Below are positions 8,199-16,783 of a stretch of DNA of 34,563 nt, one piece after another. Each line of letters opens with the position of its first letter. Position 1 is the first letter of the stretch. The stretch spans positions 1-34,563 of the forward strand of contig CALZHW010000021.1 of assembly GCA_945787125.1 (NCBI GenBank). Direction: 5' to 3'. Origin of the DNA: an uncultured Ectothiorhodospiraceae bacterium. Lineage in GTDB: Bacteria > Pseudomonadota > Gammaproteobacteria > S012-40. The notes under the pieces were generated by a model. That model saw only the letters and a program-made list of their open reading frames with translations. It did no database searches and had not been told where the DNA came from. The translations under genes and the position numbers were made by a program.

Positions 8199-8922
8199 AT
8201 GTATTCGAGGGTTTCACCGAGTATTGCGGCTTCTCTAGCAGAAGGAATATATACCGTTCAAAACGAAATGTTATTGAAAGGTTTTATGGCCAACGAAATT
8301 TTTTCTGTCAATTCTCAACACAGGGTTAGTCTAAAAGCCGAAGTCGATTCTAGACTAATCAACACTGAAAATGCATTTGCAGTTTGCACCAGAGGTGGCA
8401 CTGGATATGAGAACGATTTATCCATTTACTCATGCACCAGTGCCGGGCAATTCTTATTATTTGCACCCTTCCGAGCCTATGCTCTTTGTTAAGACACATT
8501 TTATGGACAGCTACATAAACACCATTGGTGATTCACAATGGCAACAGTTGGGCGACCCGTTACCGGCTTCAAGCAATGAGAAACTGATTGAGCGTTGGCT
8601 GGCATCTGATCGCTCGGTGAACCCTTTCAATCCTAAAACTTGGGATTGGATTAATGCGGGTCTGCAATGGGTGTTGAAGAAAGTTATGGCGGGTGCCGGT
8701 GCAGCTCTCCAGTCGCCTTTTGTCATGGGGTTTTCACTGGCGGACAAAATTGCCTGGTTATTACGCAAAGGGATTGATGCTACAAAAGTGGCTGGCAACT
8801 GGGTACTAAGACTAATGCGGAAAATTATGCAAGCATTACGAATTGCAGTGGTGAATACTGTCAAAGAATTAACCCATGCCTTTATGCGTCGAGTTTTGGA
8901 GCAACTTATGCAAAAGGATTAA
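8199..8922 (+). pseudogene. Lipase-like gene with internal deletion and frameshift
   Basis: The first frame (from ATG 8199) encodes SPSIAASLAEGIYTVQNE, then LKAEVDSRLINTENAFAVCT and RGGTGYENDL. This looks like the start of a class-3-lipase-like alpha/beta hydrolase, where (FLI)FRGT normally follows. Here the match stops at about 8430. Sequence resumes in the next frame as YPFTHAPVPGNSYYLHPSEP and runs to 8922, ending in a helical, basic C-terminus. The middle of such proteins, including the GxSxG nucleophile elbow and the Asp/His of the triad, is missing from both frames. A deletion that also shifted the frame explains this best. A short separate C-terminal protein from ATG 8371 or 8506 might still be made. 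Confidence 0.6.
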
Positions 8923-9036
8923 CAGTGAAGCAGAAATATCCATCAGACATATTACCCGTCAGTAGTTCTTTGTATTAATAGAGATCAATGCCATTTACCT
9001 AAGTAGATAATGATTTATTCACCGCACATTAGGCTA

Positions 9037-9094
9037 ATGAGCCGATTACCACACTTATTCGGCTCATATTTCCATTGAATATGAGCCGAATAAG
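9037..9094. promoter_or_regulatory. Palindrome plus extra half-site upstream of fic
   Basis: CTTATTCGGCTCATATT (9054-9070) and its exact complement (9078-9094) form a 17-bp stem with a 7-base loop; the right arm ends 15 bases before the Fic start codon. A third copy of the core, ATGAGCCGATTA, lies at 9037-9048 in direct orientation to the right arm. No T-run follows, so this is more like an operator or a leader hairpin that hides the start region than a terminator. Confidence 0.65.
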
Positions 9095-9109
9095 CTCTAT
9101 ATTCAACTC

Positions 9110-10228
9110 ATGAAGTATAATTGGCAACAAAAAGACTGGCTTGATTTTAAATACGATGTTTCTGACATTCAGGATATCTTATTCGCGTTTGCCGAAAAAA
9201 CCGGTCACGTTAGTGGCGTTCTAAAAAGCCTTCCTGACTCCACTCAAACTGAAACAATTATTGACCTCATGGTTGCAGAGGCCATTAAAACGTCGGAGAT
9301 TGAAGGAGAGTATCTTAGCCGCTCCGATGTAATGTCTTCAATCCGCCATAATCTGGGGCTAGACTCAGACAAACAACATTTCATTGATCAACGCGCCAAA
9401 GGCGTTGCCGACCTAATGGTCGATATTCGCAATAGCTTTAAACTTCTCCTTACAAAAGAAAAACTCTTTGATTGGCACAGAATGTTGCTAGGTGGACAAA
9501 GCACCCGTATAGCCGTTGGCATCTGGCGAACACACCAAGAACCTATGCAGGTTATATCGGGTGCTATTGGGAAGTGGAAAGTACATTTTGAAGCTCCTCC
9601 TTCGGATAGAGTTCCAGAGGAAATGGTGGGTTTTGTTAATTGGTTTAATAAAACAGCGCCTGGTGAAAAAGATGACATCAAAAATCCTATTCTACGCTCG
9701 GCAATTGCACATTTGTATTTCGAAAGCATACACCCTTTTGAGGATGGCAATGGCCGCATAGGGCGCGCAATCGCTGAAAAAGCATTGTCACAAGGCCTTA
9801 GCCGCCCTGCTCTTTTAAGTTTATCCGAGACTATAGAGGCTAATAAAAAAGCGTATTATCAAGCTTTAAAGATTGCACAAAGCTCTAATGAAATAACGGG
9901 CTGGATTGTTTATTTCTCTGATATCGTTTTGCAAGCGCAAACCAACGCAGAAGAAAATATTGAGTTCGTCCTTAAGAAAACAAAATTCTTTGATCATTTC
10001 AACACTCAACTAAACGAACGCCAATTGAAAGTTATCCGCCGTATGTTTGAACAAGGCACAAAAGGGTTTGAAGGGGGTATTAGTGCTAAAAAATATGTGG
10101 CGATAACCGGAACATCAAAAGCATCAGCCACTCGTGACTTGCAACAATTATCAGCGATAGGCGCGTTGAAACAAGTAGGCGGTGGTCGCAGCATTAGATA
10201 TGAAGTTAATTTTTCTTATGAAAAATAA
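9110..10228 (+). CDS. Fic-family protein (AMP-transferase) with built-in inhibitory helix and winged-helix tail
   Basis: The 372-residue protein opens with a DUF4172/Fic_N-like domain. Residues 61-66 (TSEIEG) fit the inhibitory helix [ST]xxxE[GN] of class II Fic proteins, whose Glu blocks ATP until released. The active motif is complete at 208-218: HPFEDGNGRIGR, with His208 as the catalytic base. Residues about 300-368 form a winged-helix-like DNA-binding end (ITGTSKASATRDLQQLSAIG, then GGGRSIRYEV). Fic enzymes transfer AMP, or sometimes other phosphate-containing groups, to hydroxyls of target proteins. The DNA-binding tail suggests it also controls transcription, perhaps through the palindrome just upstream. 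I see no clear ribosome-binding site before ATG 9110. An EamA transporter gene follows 18 bases later and may be cotranscribed. Confidence 0.9.
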   Translation: MKYNWQQKDWLDFKYDVSDIQDILFAFAEKTGHVSGVLKSLPDSTQTETIIDLMVAEAIKTSEIEGEYLSRSDVMSSIRHNLGLDSDKQHFIDQRAKGVADLMVDIRNSFKLLLTKEKLFDWHRMLLGGQSTRIAVGIWRTHQEPMQVISGAIGKWKVHFEAPPSDRVPEEMVGFVNWFNKTAPGEKDDIKNPILRSAIAHLYFESIHPFEDGNGRIGRAIAEKALSQGLSRPALLSLSETIEANKKAYYQALKIAQSSNEITGWIVYFSDIVLQAQTNAEENIEFVLKKTKFFDHFNTQLNERQLKVIRRMFEQGTKGFEGGISAKKYVAITGTSKASATRDLQQLSAIGALKQVGGGRSIRYEVNFSYEK

Positions 10229-10246
10229 AGATAAAAATGAAAAGTA

Positions 10247-11125
10247 ATGAAAAATGATACGAAGGGAATGTTACTGGGTTTGCTAGGCGTCGGTGCTTTT
10301 GGTTTAACATTACCGGCAACCAAATTTGTCATTCCTTATTTAGACCCGATATTTATTGGGCTGGGAAGAGCCGTATTAGCGACATTAGTTGCGGCGTTAC
10401 TTCTGCTTTGGTTTCGACAGAAAATCCCTGGCAAGAGACAAATCGGTAGATTAGTAATCGTCGCACTTGGTGTAGTCATCGGCTTTCCGGTTTTTTCAAC
10501 ATGGGCAATGTTACATGTTCCCGCGTCACATGGTGCCGTGGTTTTTGGTGTTTTACCCTTGGCCACTGCGCTAGTTGCGGTATTGGTAGGCAATGAAAGG
10601 CCCAGCATCGCCTTCTGGGCAGTGGGTTTCGCCGGATGCTTGACGGTTATAACTTATGCTTTCCTACAGGGCGCAGGCTCATTTCATCTAGCAGATCTCG
10701 CTTTAGTGGCTGCATTAGTTTCCGCCGCTATTGGTTATGCAGTGGGCGCAAAACTTTCAAATGAACTGGGAGGCTGGCAAGTTATCTGTTGGGCGCTAGT
10801 ATTATCATTCCCCGTTATTATTTGGCCAACCATAAACCATGCTCCTCATACATTTCCCAATTTACCCGCTAGCGCCTACGCGAGTTTTTTGTATCTAGCC
10901 CTGATCAGTCAACTATTGGCGTTTTTTGTATGGTATAAAGCACTGGCACTTGGCGGCATATCAAGAGTTAGCCAAACACAATTACTTCAACCTTTTGTTA
11001 CAATCCTTGCTTCTGTATTATTTCTCGGCGAAGTTATCGATATCACAACCACAGCATTTGTAATCATCGTCGGTAGCCTGGTTTGGTTTGGTAAACGCAT
11101 GCCGATTAATACAGTCGCTCGATAG
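10247..11125 (+). CDS. EamA-family drug/metabolite transporter
   Basis: This 292-residue integral membrane protein has about ten hydrophobic segments arranged as two EamA repeats, with the small, glycine-rich helices typical of the DMT superfamily. The second repeat carries the usual ending ISRVSQTQLLQPFVTILAS followed by LGEVI. Such proteins export metabolites or toxic compounds across the inner membrane; the substrate cannot be inferred. The ATG lies 18 bases after the Fic stop, with only a weak purine-rich signal ahead, so translation may be coupled to fic. An AlkC-type gene starts 31 bases downstream in the same direction. Confidence 0.85.
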   Translation: MKNDTKGMLLGLLGVGAFGLTLPATKFVIPYLDPIFIGLGRAVLATLVAALLLLWFRQKIPGKRQIGRLVIVALGVVIGFPVFSTWAMLHVPASHGAVVFGVLPLATALVAVLVGNERPSIAFWAVGFAGCLTVITYAFLQGAGSFHLADLALVAALVSAAIGYAVGAKLSNELGGWQVICWALVLSFPVIIWPTINHAPHTFPNLPASAYASFLYLALISQLLAFFVWYKALALGGISRVSQTQLLQPFVTILASVLFLGEVIDITTTAFVIIVGSLVWFGKRMPINTVAR

Positions 11126-11156
11126 CAGTACGGCACATTATTTTTTGAAGGCAAAC

Positions 11157-12269
11157 ATGAGCACTTTATTTAAAGACATTTATTCAGCCGAATTTTATGA
11201 TAGATTTTCTAAAGTACTTGAAAAGACGATACCCTCGTTTGATAAAAATAAATTTATCGGCCTTATTTTTGATGATCAATTTGAGTCTTATGAGCTTAAA
11301 GAACGAATGGCACATACGGCAAAAGTCTTAGGGAAATTTTTACCCGATGATTTTGCCGAAGCAACAGACACTTTAAAGCTGATCATAGACAATTTGCGCA
11401 AAGAAAATATTAAGGAAGACAGCATTGAGTTTATGTTTTTCCCGGAATACATTGTCATGCATGGGCTTGATGATTACGAAAACTCTATTTCGACTATTGA
11501 ATTTGTCACTCAGTTTACCAGTTGCGAATTCTCGGTAAGACCTTATATTCTAAAATATGAAGAAAAAATGTTGGCGCAAATGCTTGTGTGGTCCAAACAT
11601 GAAAACTACTGGGTGAGGCGACTTTCTACCGAAGGCTCCAGACCCAGACTGCCTTGGGCAATGGCTATACCCAGCCTTAAAAAAGACCCTCTGCCAATTT
11701 TACCTATCCTGGAAAATCTCAAAAACGATGAGAGCGACACTGTCAGACGCAGTGTTGCCAATAATCTCAATGATATATCGAAAGACAACCCTGAGATTGT
11801 CATAAATATTGCGAAAAAATGGAAAGGCTTGGACAAACAAACGGATGCCTTGGTGAAACACGCCTGTAGAACGTTATTGAAACAGGCTAACCCTGAGGTT
11901 CTCAAGCTTTTTGGGCTTGATAGTCGGCATATAAAATTATCAGATTTCCGTATCTTAACGCCTCGCGTTAGCATCGGTGACAAGTTGGAATTTGCGTTTT
12001 CAATATTGAATAAAAATACTCGCTCGCAATTGGTAAGACTGGAGTATGGTCTTTATTACATGAAGAAAAATGGCGAGCTTGCAAAAAAAGTATTCAAAAT
12101 TAGTGAACGTGAGATTGAGCACAATAAGTTATTTGAAATAGAAAGAAAACAAAGTTTTAAACTAATAACGACCAGAAAATTTTATCCTGGAAAGCATCAG
12201 CTTTCAATTATTATCAATGGACAAGAAAGTCAACAACAAGAATTTGAGCTAGTAGACAAAGATTGCTAA
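11157..12269 (+). CDS. AlkC-type DNA alkylation repair glycosylase with Ig-like C-terminal domain
   Basis: The 370-residue protein matches the HEAT-like-repeat alkylpurine glycosylases of the AlkC type. The diagnostic block is YWVRRLSTEGSRPRLPWAMA at residues 151-170, followed by further helical repeats (SDTVRRSVANNLNDISKDNP). These enzymes remove 3-methyladenine-type lesions from DNA without deep base flipping. Residues about 262-370 look like an Ig-like beta domain, which is known in some AlkC proteins and helps embrace DNA. I chose ATG 11157, with GAAGG six bases ahead; the frame stays open upstream into the EamA gene but lacks a good start. It is followed by a dispersed repeat 13 bases after the stop. 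Confidence 0.85.
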   Translation: MSTLFKDIYSAEFYDRFSKVLEKTIPSFDKNKFIGLIFDDQFESYELKERMAHTAKVLGKFLPDDFAEATDTLKLIIDNLRKENIKEDSIEFMFFPEYIVMHGLDDYENSISTIEFVTQFTSCEFSVRPYILKYEEKMLAQMLVWSKHENYWVRRLSTEGSRPRLPWAMAIPSLKKDPLPILPILENLKNDESDTVRRSVANNLNDISKDNPEIVINIAKKWKGLDKQTDALVKHACRTLLKQANPEVLKLFGLDSRHIKLSDFRILTPRVSIGDKLEFAFSILNKNTRSQLVRLEYGLYYMKKNGELAKKVFKISEREIEHNKLFEIERKQSFKLITTRKFYPGKHQLSIIINGQESQQQEFELVDKDC

Positions 12270-12282
12270 TGCTTTTAATAAT

Positions 12283-12469
12283 TCACAATCGGAGCTCAAG
12301 GTTGTAAAAGTGCCACCTTCCAGCACCCGTAGCGGAAAAACCTTATCGAGAGACGCCGTGAATACGTCCATGTAGGCTTGTTGGCAGCATCCCTGCTGCC
12401 AACACTCTCGATAAGGGCTTACCACTACAAGCGCTGATCACGGGAAATATATTTGAACTCCGATTGTGA
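12283..12469. repeat. Dispersed palindromic repeat, copy after alkC
   Basis: This is the best-preserved copy: TCACAATCGGAGCTCAA (12283-12299) pairs with TTGAACTCCGATTGTGA (12453-12469) at 16 of 17 positions. Inside are CCTTATCGAGAG / CTCTCGATAAGG and the tight hairpin GGCAGCATCCCTGCTGCC, which is preceded by GTAG. It lies in the opposite orientation to the copies at 213 and 7052. Confidence 0.85.
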
Positions 12470-12559
12470 GTTATTACTCCCATAAAAGTCTCTTCTTCCC
12501 AAAGCATATTTACGCTAATATACACTAAATATTTATGCAAACACCATTAGAGAGACGTA

Positions 12560-13474
12560 ATGCTTGTTAACAAGATTAAAAACCGAGAAAGTGGGATTGT
12601 CGTTTATGGAATTACCCCACCCAAAAAAGGTACAAATCCAGAGAAAATTAAAGAAATTTCATCTCAACAAATAAGCAGACTGCAATCTCTCAATATTGAT
12701 GGCTTAATACTTTATGATATTCAGGATGAAAAATCTCGAACATCTGAAGAGCGGCCATTTCCATACATGCAAACATTGGATGCCTTTGCCTATTGTGAAG
12801 AATATCTTGGTGATTTACCAGTTCCTAAGATTATTTACCGCGCTGTTGGAAAATATAATAAAGCAGAGATCTCACAGTTTCTAACGAATGCATCAGCAAC
12901 AGACAATTTAACCGTATTTGTTGGCGCATCATCAAAAACTCAAGAAGTAAACCTCTCCATGAATGATGCTTACCAGCTAAAAACAGACATGAACAGTAAC
13001 ATTCTATTAGGCGGCGTCACCATTCCAGAGCGGCATCAAAATAAGGGTGACGAGCACCTAAGAGTGTTCAATAAGATGTCTCAAGGCTGTAGTTTTTTCG
13101 TCTCACAAGGGGTTTATGACGTAAATGCATCAAAGAATTTTTTGTCTGAGTATTACTACTATGGACAAGAACATAATATCCCCCTCGTACCAATACTCTT
13201 TACCCTGACCCCTTGTGGTTCCTTGAAGACATTGCACTTTATGAAGTGGTTGGGCATTAGCATCCCCAAATGGCTGGAAAATGATCTAATCCATTCGCAA
13301 GATATCCTACAAAAATCCATTAATTTTTCAGAGAAAAACTGGCTGGAACTAAAAAGTTTTGCCGACGAAAAAGGCATCCCCGTCGGTTGCAATATTGAAA
13401 GCGTTGCCATCAGAAAAGTTGAGGTTGATGCGTCCATTGAACTGCTGCAAAGAGTCACCGGCAGTTTAGTTTAG
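12560..13474 (+). CDS. Methylenetetrahydrofolate reductase-like protein, atypical active site
   Basis: The 304-residue product has the size and overall pattern of the MTHFR TIM-barrel (PF02219): the early PPKKGTNPEKI segment, GGVTIPERHQNKGDE in mid-chain, the FFVSQGVYD strand, and the late domain with WLGISIPKWL. MTHFR enzymes use FAD to reduce methylene-THF for methionine synthesis. In MetF the N-terminal signature reads FEFFPPK, with Glu28 needed for catalysis; here the equivalent stretch is YGITPPK, so Gly17 appears to replace that Glu. The protein may therefore bind folate or flavin without the classic reaction, or act in another one-carbon step. GAGAG lies ahead of the ATG. It converges with the deformylase gene, ten bases apart. 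Confidence 0.7.
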   Translation: MLVNKIKNRESGIVVYGITPPKKGTNPEKIKEISSQQISRLQSLNIDGLILYDIQDEKSRTSEERPFPYMQTLDAFAYCEEYLGDLPVPKIIYRAVGKYNKAEISQFLTNASATDNLTVFVGASSKTQEVNLSMNDAYQLKTDMNSNILLGGVTIPERHQNKGDEHLRVFNKMSQGCSFFVSQGVYDVNASKNFLSEYYYYGQEHNIPLVPILFTLTPCGSLKTLHFMKWLGISIPKWLENDLIHSQDILQKSINFSEKNWLELKSFADEKGIPVGCNIESVAIRKVEVDASIELLQRVTGSLV

Positions 13475-13483
13475 TGAAGCGAA

Positions 13484-14023
13484 TTACTCTTCTATTTTAG
13501 GAATAGTACCTGCCGCTTGCAATTCACTGATCAACCCAAAGTCTTTAAGATCTTTAATTCTTTGTGGATACAATATGCCATCCAGATGATCAACTTCATG
13601 CTGCACAACACGCGCATGAAAATCACTGACAACCCGATCAATTATATGACCATTTTCGTCTAAACCGTGATACCGAATATTTTTATAACGCGGCACTAGC
13701 CCACGAAAACCAGGCACACTTAAACAACCTTCCCATGCGGATTCTATCTCAGTTGATAATACTTCAATCACAGGATTGATCAACACCGTGGTGGGCACTG
13801 GCTCCACATCCGGGTAGCGGGGATTTTTCTCTATACCAAAGATCACGACTCTAAGAGATTCGCCAATTTGTGGTGCAGCTATACCGGCACCGTCTTCCGC
13901 GACCATTGTATCTAACATATCCGCAATCAACTCTTGACGCAGATTATGATCAATACTTTCAACTAACGCTGATTTTTCAACCAGCAGTGGATTACCAATT
14001 TTTATCACTGTGCGAACGGCCAT
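13484..14023 (-). CDS. def: Peptide deformylase
   Basis: The 179-residue enzyme carries all three deformylase motifs: GAGIAAPQIG (45-54), EGCLSVPG with metal ligand Cys100, and QHEVDHLDG with His142, Glu143 and His146. It removes the formyl group from the N-terminal methionine of new proteins using a ferrous or zinc ion. I chose ATG 14023 (MAVRTVIKIGNPLL) because GGAGA lies five bases upstream and family members start here; an open frame continues to 14098 but adds residues unlike the family. It is not next to fmt, the usual partner, so it may be a second deformylase. Confidence 0.93.
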   Translation of the reverse strand: MAVRTVIKIGNPLLVEKSALVESIDHNLRQELIADMLDTMVAEDGAGIAAPQIGESLRVVIFGIEKNPRYPDVEPVPTTVLINPVIEVLSTEIESAWEGCLSVPGFRGLVPRYKNIRYHGLDENGHIIDRVVSDFHARVVQHEVDHLDGILYPQRIKDLKDFGLISELQAAGTIPKIEE

Positions 14024-14265
14024 TGAATCTCCAATATTTATACGTTGCACATTATAATAACTCAAATTTTGAAGTTCAACGTCTTCTAAAGGCGCCACCT
14101 TGCATTGCCCGCAGCGAGAAATCCAGGCTAAGTTCTTCAGTACACAACAAGCGGTATCTTTTTAATAGTGAATAGCTTACAATTCCGTTTAGCTATTTGC
14201 TTGGTAATCAATCGATTGCAGTGTCTTGATATAGGCTAACCACCCCAACCGTCGTTGCGTAAAAA

Positions 14266-15438
14266 GTGATCAAATCTATCATTCAATACTCCCCTTATCG
14301 AACACTTCGATTTTTTCTGTTCGCCGCTGCGATTCTAAGCAGTGCGGTGTTGCACTCGCAAGAAACCGAAGATTCCCAAGAAAAACTTTACGAAGTTGAC
14401 ACCATCGTGTTTGCTACAACAACTAACAATGACGCTAATGCCAAAACAATCGAGCATTGGGCAGATAAAGTGCAATTTCCTGCTTTCATAAACAGCCTTG
14501 AGATTCTGCCGCATGCAAAGTATTTGGCTTTGCAAGAGCAGTCAGAACGAGATAAATATCTTGCTAAGCCTGCTATTGCCAGTCCAGATGATCTCAGTAA
14601 ATATGTCAATGTGCTGGAGAAGTCAGAAAAGTACCGGGTACTGTTTCGTCAAACCTGGCACCAGCCAATGAAACTTGAGAAAGAAAGCATTGCCATATAC
14701 CTGAGCGACACTGATGAGAAAGATCTCTACCAACATGTCGATCCACAATTAGCAAAACTGCTTCAGCAAGAACAGCAAGCCCTAAAACCATCAGTAATAA
14801 GTGATGAACAACAATTCCTAGATGACTTATTGGTTGAACCCGAAGAAAAACGATTAAACCAGCTCATGCAAACTCAGCAAGACATCGCTACTCAGCAAAA
14901 GACATTGGCGACTATTGAGCAGGCTAAAAATGCGCTAACGGAAGATCGAAAAATTCTATTGAGTGAAGGTCCACCGGAACACAAAATATTTGGATTAATT
15001 AAAATATTTAAAGCTCGCTTTCCACACGTTTCATTGGATTTATTTTATAAAGACAAATATTTAGAAGATAAACAAGAGGTCAACCCTGAAGAATTAACTG
15101 GCACACTTGAAGTGAAATCTGAAGCGTTAAACAGCGCAGCTAGCAAAGAAACTGCAGCAGTAACGCCAATAGTTGGCGTGGCAAAAACCGAAGATGGCGA
15201 TACTAACTTGCCCCCGGTGATTAACGCCGAAGAAGTGGAACATGCTGAAAGCCTAGAACTAGAAACAGGCATTTTAATACCGCAAAAACCGCCCCGTTCC
15301 GCCTATCATTTACATATTTCATCGCGTATCAGGCTGAATGAGATTTATTACTTTGATCACCCAAAGTTCGGTGCCATTTTAAGAATCCGAGCTTACGAGC
15401 CACCCATCGAAGATGTCGAGGATGACTCGTCCAGCTAA
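14266..15438 (+). CDS. CsiV-like periplasmic protein
   Basis: The 390-residue protein has a signal peptide (basic start, hydrophobic core about 14-29, ending near SSAVLHSQ). After it comes YEVDTIVFATT, which fits the (Y/W)..E.IVF start of the CsiV family (PF10972), then TWHQPM in the middle and the closing pattern RIRLNEIYYFDHPKFGAILR, typical of that family. CsiV was described as a peptidoglycan-linked periplasmic protein that affects polysaccharide-degrading activity at the cell surface; its precise role is uncertain. The middle (about 160-320) is long, acidic and low in complexity. The start is a GTG with a poor ribosome-binding site, so the true start may differ slightly. It converges with the phosphorylase gene, 15 bases apart. 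Confidence 0.7.
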   Translation: MIKSIIQYSPYRTLRFFLFAAAILSSAVLHSQETEDSQEKLYEVDTIVFATTTNNDANAKTIEHWADKVQFPAFINSLEILPHAKYLALQEQSERDKYLAKPAIASPDDLSKYVNVLEKSEKYRVLFRQTWHQPMKLEKESIAIYLSDTDEKDLYQHVDPQLAKLLQQEQQALKPSVISDEQQFLDDLLVEPEEKRLNQLMQTQQDIATQQKTLATIEQAKNALTEDRKILLSEGPPEHKIFGLIKIFKARFPHVSLDLFYKDKYLEDKQEVNPEELTGTLEVKSEALNSAASKETAAVTPIVGVAKTEDGDTNLPPVINAEEVEHAESLELETGILIPQKPPRSAYHLHISSRIRLNEIYYFDHPKFGAILRIRAYEPPIEDVEDDSSS

Positions 15439-15453
15439 ACTAGACAAATAGTA

Positions 15454-16203
15454 TTATTGATGAAAGCTCTTAATGGAATGTGCCAGTATTTGGCGAACAT
15501 TCTCCATCGCCAAGTTCAAGTTTTGCTCAATCATATCCATTGTCAAGATCTCATCGGACTTACCTGCAGCAAGGTTAGCAACAACACCCAGGCAACTGTA
15601 ACAAAGCTCCAACTCTCTCGCTAAGCTTGCTTCCGGCATGCCCGTCATTCCTACAATATCACAGCCATCTTTTTCCAGCTTTTTGATTTCAGCGGCAGAC
15701 TCCAGCCTTGGCCCTTGCGTCGCGGCATACGTGGCCTGGGTTGCTGCGCTTACGTCTAATGCACGGCAACTGTTAATCAGAATTTCTCGCAATGACTGAC
15801 AATACGGGTGGGTAAAATCAATATGTGTGACCTGCGTTAATCCTTCTTCAAAGAAAGTATTAATGCGTGAATAAGTATAATCAACGATTTGGTCGGGAAC
15901 CACAATTTTCATGGCTTGCATGTCACTGCGAATACCGCCCACCGCTGCCACGGCAATAACATCGGTTGCACCAGCTTCTTTAAGTGCCCAGATATTTGCC
16001 CGATAATTAATTTTATGGGGTGGAATAGTGTGCCCATAACCATGCCGCGGCAAAAATAAAATACCTTTACCGTCAATCTCGCCACGCGCTAATGGTGCGG
16101 AGGGTTCACCATACGGTGTTTGCACGACTTCACGCTTAATTATAGTTAAATTTTTCAGGGTGGTTAAACCCGTCCCACCAATCACTGCTAATAATTTACT
16201 CAT
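15454..16203 (-). CDS. S-methyl-5'-thioinosine / methylthioadenosine phosphorylase family
   Basis: The 249-residue enzyme belongs to the purine nucleoside phosphorylase class that includes MTA phosphorylase. It opens with LAVIGGTGL, has RHGYGHTIPPHKINYRAN (phosphate and nucleoside binding), ATQGPRLESAAEI, and GMTGMPEASLARELELCYSC, where the substrate-binding Met lies. In gammaproteobacteria close homologues are methylthioinosine phosphorylases, which split the product of deaminated methylthioadenosine into hypoxanthine and methylthioribose phosphate. The gene overlaps the end of the upstream hypoxanthine phosphoribosyltransferase gene by eight bases, so the hypoxanthine released can be recaptured by its partner. 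That coupling supports the MTIP reading. Confidence 0.85.
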   Translation of the reverse strand: MSKLLAVIGGTGLTTLKNLTIIKREVVQTPYGEPSAPLARGEIDGKGILFLPRHGYGHTIPPHKINYRANIWALKEAGATDVIAVAAVGGIRSDMQAMKIVVPDQIVDYTYSRINTFFEEGLTQVTHIDFTHPYCQSLREILINSCRALDVSAATQATYAATQGPRLESAAEIKKLEKDGCDIVGMTGMPEASLARELELCYSCLGVVANLAAGKSDEILTMDMIEQNLNLAMENVRQILAHSIKSFHQ

Positions 16204-16756
16204 CTATTTCACTCGCGGCATAAATGCCTGTTGCGTTACGTAAATACTGTTTGTAATCCATTCCATAACCAAATACGTACCTGTCAGGCACTTCCAGGCC
16301 TGTGAAATCTGCCTTTTCAAATCCTTTTTCCATCGTATGGTTTTTGTGTACCAGCACCGCGGACAATGTTTCTTTTGCGCCTTGCTGATCACAATAGTCA
16401 ATTATTTGAGCCAATGTATGGCCTCGGTCGAGAATATCATCAACAATCAATACCGTACGATCCTGCAAAGACTTTGCCGGCTTTGCGCGCCACTTAAGGT
16501 CTTTGCCGACAATTTCATCACCGTAGCGTGTAGCGTGTAAATAATCGACTTCCAACGGGAAATCCATTCGCTTGAGCAGTTCGCTAGTGATAATAATTCC
16601 ACCAGTAAGCACACAAATCACTAATGGATTTTTATCCTGCAATTGCTTATTAATCGCTATTGCCATGGTATCAATTGCACTTTGTACTGCCGCGTTATCA
16701 TAGAGACAATCGGCACGTGCAAGCACCGCTTTTGCGTATTCTGTTGTAATTGGCAC
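16196..16756 (-). CDS. Hypoxanthine(-guanine) phosphoribosyltransferase
   Basis: The 186-residue protein has the purine phosphoribosyltransferase fold with the PRPP-binding loop VLIVDDILDRGHTL (two acidic residues followed by the G.T) and the earlier VLTGGIIITSELLKR and DYLHATRYGDE segments. It converts hypoxanthine and perhaps guanine plus PRPP to the nucleotide in the cytoplasm. The start is a GTG with an excellent GGGAGG seven bases ahead. It overlaps the phosphorylase gene, forming a salvage pair for the by-product of polyamine or methylthioadenosine metabolism. A small open frame ends 27 bases upstream. Confidence 0.9.
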   Translation of the reverse strand: MPITTEYAKAVLARADCLYDNAAVQSAIDTMAIAINKQLQDKNPLVICVLTGGIIITSELLKRMDFPLEVDYLHATRYGDEIVGKDLKWRAKPAKSLQDRTVLIVDDILDRGHTLAQIIDYCDQQGAKETLSAVLVHKNHTMEKGFEKADFTGLEVPDRYVFGYGMDYKQYLRNATGIYAASEIDE

Positions 16757-16783
16757 AGTTGCCCTCCCGAATTTTCCAAGACG

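Noticed and set aside
8371-8922. An independent functional 183-residue gene
   Set aside because: Its first 13 residues are an out-of-frame reading of the lipase start (FAVCTRGGTGYEN); the rest fits the C-terminal end of the same broken gene.
13484-14098. A 204-residue deformylase starting at 14098
   Set aside because: The extra 25 residues are unlike the family and the internal ATG at 14023 has a good GGAGA signal.
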